This document shows, one piece after another, positions 60,973-64,000 of a stretch of DNA of 64,000 nucleotides. The notes under the pieces are model-generated. The model ran no database searches, was not told the DNA's origin, and saw only the letters and a program-made list of their open reading frames with translations. The position numbers and the translations under genes are program-made. The stretch comes from Geodermatophilus ruber. Lineage in GTDB: Bacteria > Actinomycetota > Actinomycetes > Mycobacteriales > Geodermatophilaceae. Numbering within the stretch: position 1 is the stretch's first letter; every line of letters starts with the position of its first letter. The stretch spans positions 62,001 through 126,000 of the forward strand of contig NZ_FOSW01000015.1 of NCBI RefSeq assembly GCF_900114385.1. Direction: 5' to 3'.

Positions 60973-62057
60973 CGGGTGGCTCCCTGCGTCGTCGGGTCCG
61001 GGTGGGGGGCGGCGAACTGCTCCTGGCCGGAGGTCAGCCGGAAGTACAGGTCCTCCAGGCCGCTGGTCTCGGCCCGCAGCTCGTGCAGCTCGACGCCGGC
61101 CTGGAAGGCCCGGGCACCCACGTCGGCCGGCGTCGCCGCGGCGACGGTCACCAGGCCGTCCCCGTCCGGCGTGACGGTGAACCCGGCCGAGCCGAGGATC
61201 TGGGCCAGCCGGTCGGCCTCCGGGCTCCGGACGACCACCGAGCCGGCCCCCTGCGCTCCGCTGCGCAGCTCGGCGATCGAGCCCTCGCGGACCAGGCGAC
61301 CGGCGCCCACGATGACGACGCGGTCGGCGGTCTGCTCCATCTCCGCGAGCAGGTGGCTGGAGACCAGCACCGTGCGCCCCTCGTCGTGGGCCAGGTGGCG
61401 CAGGAACCCGCGCAGCCACTGGATCCCCTCGGGGTCCAGGCCGTTGGCCGGCTCGTCGAGGACGAGCACCGCGGGGTCACCGAGCAGGGCGGTGGCCAGG
61501 GCCAGCCGCTGCCGCATGCCCAGCGAGTAGCCGCCGGCCCGCCGTCCACCGGCGTCGGTCAGGCCGACCTGGGCGAGCACCTCGTCGGCCCGGGCCGTCG
61601 GCAGGCCCGCCGCCCGGCAGTACACGCGCAGGTGGTTGCGGCCCGAGCGGGCGGGATGGAACGCAGTCTCGAGCACCGCACCGACCGTGCGCACCGGCGC
61701 CGGCAGGGCCGGGTACGTGACGCCGTCGAACGTCGCCGTGCCTGCGTCGGGCCGCTCCAGCCCCAGCACCATGCGCAGGGTGGTGGTCTTCCCGGCCCCG
61801 TTGGGGCCGAGGAACCCGGTGACCGAGCCGGGCTCGACTGTGAAGGTGAGGTCATCGACCGCGCGGACGGCGCCGAAGGACTTGGTGAGGCCGCGGACCT
61901 CGATGCGAACCGGGTCACGGTGGGTGCTGCTGCCGGGATGGATGGCGGTCTCCTCCTCGTCGTCCGGACGCAGCCATCCAACCGCACGGCAACGACTCCC
62001 AGGAGTGCCGCGCCGGACCCCGGGTGCCGTGGTGGGCTCCCCGGGTGCCCACAGCAC
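60969..62057 (-). CDS. ABC transporter ATP-binding protein
   Basis: ATPase domain with Walker A GPNGAGKTTTLRMVLG, signature YSLGMRQRLALATALLG, Walker B VLVLDEPANGLDPEG and switch His in LVSSHLLAEME; a C-terminal domain of about 90 residues follows. Start is unclear: the only canonical start is GTG 62057 with about 45 unconserved residues, whereas a perfect GAGGAGGAG lies 7 bases before an ATC (Ile) codon at 61943, where the natural N-terminus would be. Coupled to the permease. Confidence 0.88.
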   Translation of the reverse strand: MLWAPGEPTTAPGVRRGTPGSRCRAVGWLRPDDEEETAIHPGSSTHRDPVRIEVRGLTKSFGAVRAVDDLTFTVEPGSVTGFLGPNGAGKTTTLRMVLGLERPDAGTATFDGVTYPALPAPVRTVGAVLETAFHPARSGRNHLRVYCRAAGLPTARADEVLAQVGLTDAGGRRAGGYSLGMRQRLALATALLGDPAVLVLDEPANGLDPEGIQWLRGFLRHLAHDEGRTVLVSSHLLAEMEQTADRVVIVGAGRLVREGSIAELRSGAQGAGSVVVRSPEADRLAQILGSAGFTVTPDGDGLVTVAAATPADVGARAFQAGVELHELRAETSGLEDLYFRLTSGQEQFAAPHPDPTTQGATR

Positions 62058-62181
62058 GTGACCCCGGGCACACCGGCGGTGTGCTGCTTCGGTAGGTTCC
62101 GGCTCGGCGGCGAGCGGAGACGCCCGCCGGTCAGCACAGTCCCGCCGCGCACGCGGCCGAGAGCGCCAGCCAGGAGAGTCC

Positions 62182-62640
62182 GTGAGCGCCTATCGCACCG
62201 TGGTCGTCGGAACCGATGGGTCGGAGTCCTCGCTGCGCGCGGTGGGCCGGGCTGGCGCCCTGGCCGGGGCCTGCGGCGCCCGGCTGGTGATCGTCTGCGC
62301 CTACCTGCCCCCGCGGGGCGACGACCGCGAGGTCCAGCGGGCCCGGGAGGTCCTCGGGAACGAGGCCTACCAGGTCATCGGCTCCGCCCCGGCCGAGGAG
62401 ACGGTGCGCACCGCCACGGAGCAGGCCAAGGCGGCCGGCGCCGGCGACGTGCACCCGGTCGCCGTGGTCGGCTCGCCGGTCGAGACGCTGCTGGACGTCG
62501 TCGCCCGCGAGCGGGCCGACCTGCTGGTGGTGGGCAACCGCGGGCTCAACAGCCTCAAGGGCCGGCTGCTCGGCTCCGTCCCCGCGGACGTGACCCGCCG
62601 CTCTGCGGTCGACGTGCTCGTCGTGCACACCACGGACTGA
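62182..62640 (+). CDS. universal stress protein (UspA family)
   Basis: 152 residues with one Usp domain: TVVVGTDGSESSLRAVGRAG at the N-terminus and ATP-binding VVGNRGLNSLKGRLLGSVPA near the C-terminus (G-x2-G-x9-GS pattern), so ATP-binding type. GTG 62182 after AGGAGAG. The TGA at 62638 is in the same frame as the adenylate cyclase that follows. Confidence 0.92.
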   Translation: MSAYRTVVVGTDGSESSLRAVGRAGALAGACGARLVIVCAYLPPRGDDREVQRAREVLGNEAYQVIGSAPAEETVRTATEQAKAAGAGDVHPVAVVGSPVETLLDVVARERADLLVVGNRGLNSLKGRLLGSVPADVTRRSAVDVLVVHTTD

Positions 62641-62643
62641 CCG

Positions 62644-63747
62644 CTGCCGGACACCGGACCCGACGACGCCTCCGCGGACCTGAGCGACGCCCGCGAGGCA
62701 CTGGAGCGCCTGCTGCTCGACGGGCCGCGGCGCTTCACCCGCCTGCAGGTCGCGGCGATGGCCGGGATGCCGCCGGAGCGCACCCAACGGTTGTGGCGCG
62801 CGCTGGGCTTCCCGGACGTCGCCGACGACGACCCGGTCTTCACCGACGCCGACGTCGAGGCGCTCCGTCTGCTCTCGGAGTTGATCGACTCCGGGTTCGT
62901 CGATCCCTCGACCGAGGCGTCGATCGCCCGGGCCATGGGGCAGTCCCTGTCGCGGCTGGCGGACTGGCAGACCGACATGCTCGCCGACGTCCTCACCCGC
63001 GGCGACGAGGAGACGGGTGGTCCGCGGCCGATCTCACCGGAAGAGGCGGTGGCCACCGCCTCGATGCTGCTCCCGCTGCTGCGCCGGGTCCAGGACTACG
63101 TGTGGCGCCGGCACCTGGCCGCCAACGCCGAGCGGGTGCTCGCCGCGGCCGGCCCGGGCGACCGGCGGGAGCTCGCCGTGGGCTTCGCCGACCTGGTGGG
63201 GTACACCTCGCGCAGCCGCGGGATGGGCGGGCGCGAGCTCGGCGCGATGGTCGAGGACTTCGAGAGCACCGCCACCGAGGTGATCGCCCGGCACCACGGA
63301 CGGGTGGTGAAGACCGTCGGCGACGGCGTCCTCTACACCGCGGCCTCCGCCGTCGACGCCGTGGAGATCGGGCTGGAGCTGCCCGACGCGTGGCGGGCCG
63401 AGGACCGCCCGCCGCTGCGGGTGGGCGCCGCCTACGGTCCGGTGCTGACCCGACTGGGCGACGTCTACTCCCCGGTGGTGAACCTGGCCAGCCGGCTCAC
63501 GTCGATCGCCCGCCCCGGCTCGCTGCTGGTCGACCGGGTCCTCGCCCGGCAGCTGCGCGGCCTTCCGGCCTACCGGGTGCGCCCCCTGCGGCGGGTGTCG
63601 GTGCGTGGCTACGACAACCTGCAGCCGTGGCTGGTCCGGCGCCGCCCGTCGACCGAGGAGGACAACTCCTTCGAGGGCATGCTCGACGAGATGGCCGACG
63701 ACGTCCTCGACCGGTCCGACGACGAGGAGCCGCACACCCCGGGGTGA
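62644..63747 (+). CDS. class III adenylate cyclase with N-terminal regulatory domain
   Basis: About 367 residues. A helical regulatory domain (LSDAREALERLLLDGPRRFT; RLWRALGFPDVADDDPVFTD) precedes the class III cyclase domain (about 185-350): first metal Asp in FADLVGYTSRSRG, KTVGDGVLYTAAS with substrate Lys and second Asp, and transition-state residues in SPVVNLASRLTSI. The regulatory domain begins before the first ATG (62758), so initiation must be nearer 62644; only CTG codons exist there. Confidence 0.85.
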   Translation: MPDTGPDDASADLSDAREALERLLLDGPRRFTRLQVAAMAGMPPERTQRLWRALGFPDVADDDPVFTDADVEALRLLSELIDSGFVDPSTEASIARAMGQSLSRLADWQTDMLADVLTRGDEETGGPRPISPEEAVATASMLLPLLRRVQDYVWRRHLAANAERVLAAAGPGDRRELAVGFADLVGYTSRSRGMGGRELGAMVEDFESTATEVIARHHGRVVKTVGDGVLYTAASAVDAVEIGLELPDAWRAEDRPPLRVGAAYGPVLTRLGDVYSPVVNLASRLTSIARPGSLLVDRVLARQLRGLPAYRVRPLRRVSVRGYDNLQPWLVRRRPSTEEDNSFEGMLDEMADDVLDRSDDEEPHTPG

Positions 63748-63794
63748 AACAGGGGGACCGCGGCCGGTGATCGCCGTCGGGGAGGATGGCGGTC

Positions 63795-64000
63795 GTGAGC
63801 GCCACCCTCGTCGCCCGCGGCCTCGCGGCCGGCCACGGCGCCCGCGTCCTCTTCTCCGACCTCGACCTGGTGGTCGCCCCCGGCGACGTCGTCGGGCTGG
63901 TGGGGGTGAACGGCGCGGGCAAGTCCACCCTGCTGCGCACGCTCGCCGGGGAGCTGCCGGCCGACTCGGGCAGCGTGACCGTCAGCCCGCCGACGTCGAC
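63795..64000 (+). CDS. ABC-F type ATPase (5' part only)
   Basis: The frame is open from GTG 63795 (ATG 63786 possible) to the window end, 68 codons. It contains [20 protein letters not shown] and Walker [20 protein letters not shown] with ADSGSVTV, typical of the first nucleotide-binding domain of ABC-F proteins such as EttA/Uup relatives. GGGGAGG lies 9 bases upstream of the GTG. The second half is outside the window. Confidence 0.8.
   Translation, partial: MSATLVARGLAAGHGARVLFSDLDLVVAPGDVVGLVGVNGAGKSTLLRTLAGELPADSGSVTVSPPTS

Noticed and set aside
62758..63747. ATG 62758 as the adenylate cyclase start
   Set aside because: It would cut into the conserved regulatory domain, which is readable upstream to about 62680.

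Overview
The window is high-GC actinobacterial chromosome: dense, strongly GC3-biased genes, many GTG starts, WhiB proteins, the SigR/RsrA redox pair, mycoredoxin, a Kgd-type 2-oxoglutarate decarboxylase and a Ni superoxide dismutase. Gene order repeatedly matches the mycobacterial core (nudC-mrx1-uvrD2-whiB7-aarF; sigH/rshA-biotinylated protein-pdtaS-whiB1-diacylglycerol kinase). Protein wording and spacer-repeat style suggest a soil actinomycete, possibly Geodermatophilaceae; that family assignment is inference.

Layout. 1-17.3 kb: M16 peptidase pair, nudC, kinase-like and ANTAR proteins, mycoredoxin, uvrD2, whiB7 with an attenuator-type leader, AarF kinase, a degenerate ThiF-like protein, a zinc-ribbon protein, YgjP-type metallopeptidase, DUF2342 metalloprotease, Lon/PDZ protease and UPF0182 membrane protein. 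17.4-21.1 kb: two initiator tRNA genes bracket a less conserved segment with a GH15 fragment, an MDR oxidoreductase and an LLM flavin oxidoreductase. 21.1-32.4 kb: frameshifted GNAT, DsbA-like protein, NhaA, VOC protein, pyruvyl-transferase-like protein, metB/cbs transsulfuration pair, XdhC-like protein, xylulokinase, HisN and several small proteins. 32.4-40 kb: rsgA, aroA, aldehyde dehydrogenase, SRAP, a membrane spermidine-synthase-like protein and ybaK. 39.2-45.2 kb: sigR-rsrA, bL37, degenerate biotin carboxylase plus biotinyl protein, a 952-bp terminal-inverted-repeat element with 5-bp flanking duplication, pdtaS and whiB1. 45.5-55 kb: diacylglycerol kinase, HAD, GNAT, pssA/psd, divergent sodN/sodX, rfbC, malic enzyme, hydroxyacid dehydrogenase and membrane proteins. 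55.2-64 kb: DUF6104 protein, kgd, ankyrin protein, ABC exporter, UspA followed in the same frame by an adenylate cyclase, and the start of an ABC-F ATPase.

Themes are redox and antibiotic stress regulation (whiB7, whiB1, sigR/rsrA, mrx1, sodN/sodX), phospholipid synthesis (pssA, psd, diacylglycerol kinase) and central metabolism (kgd, malic enzyme, transsulfuration, aroA, hisN). The least explained structures are the TIR element at 42189-43140, the whiB7 leader, the sigR promoter followed closely by an in-frame alternative GTG, and several genes whose conserved N-termini lack a canonical start codon.
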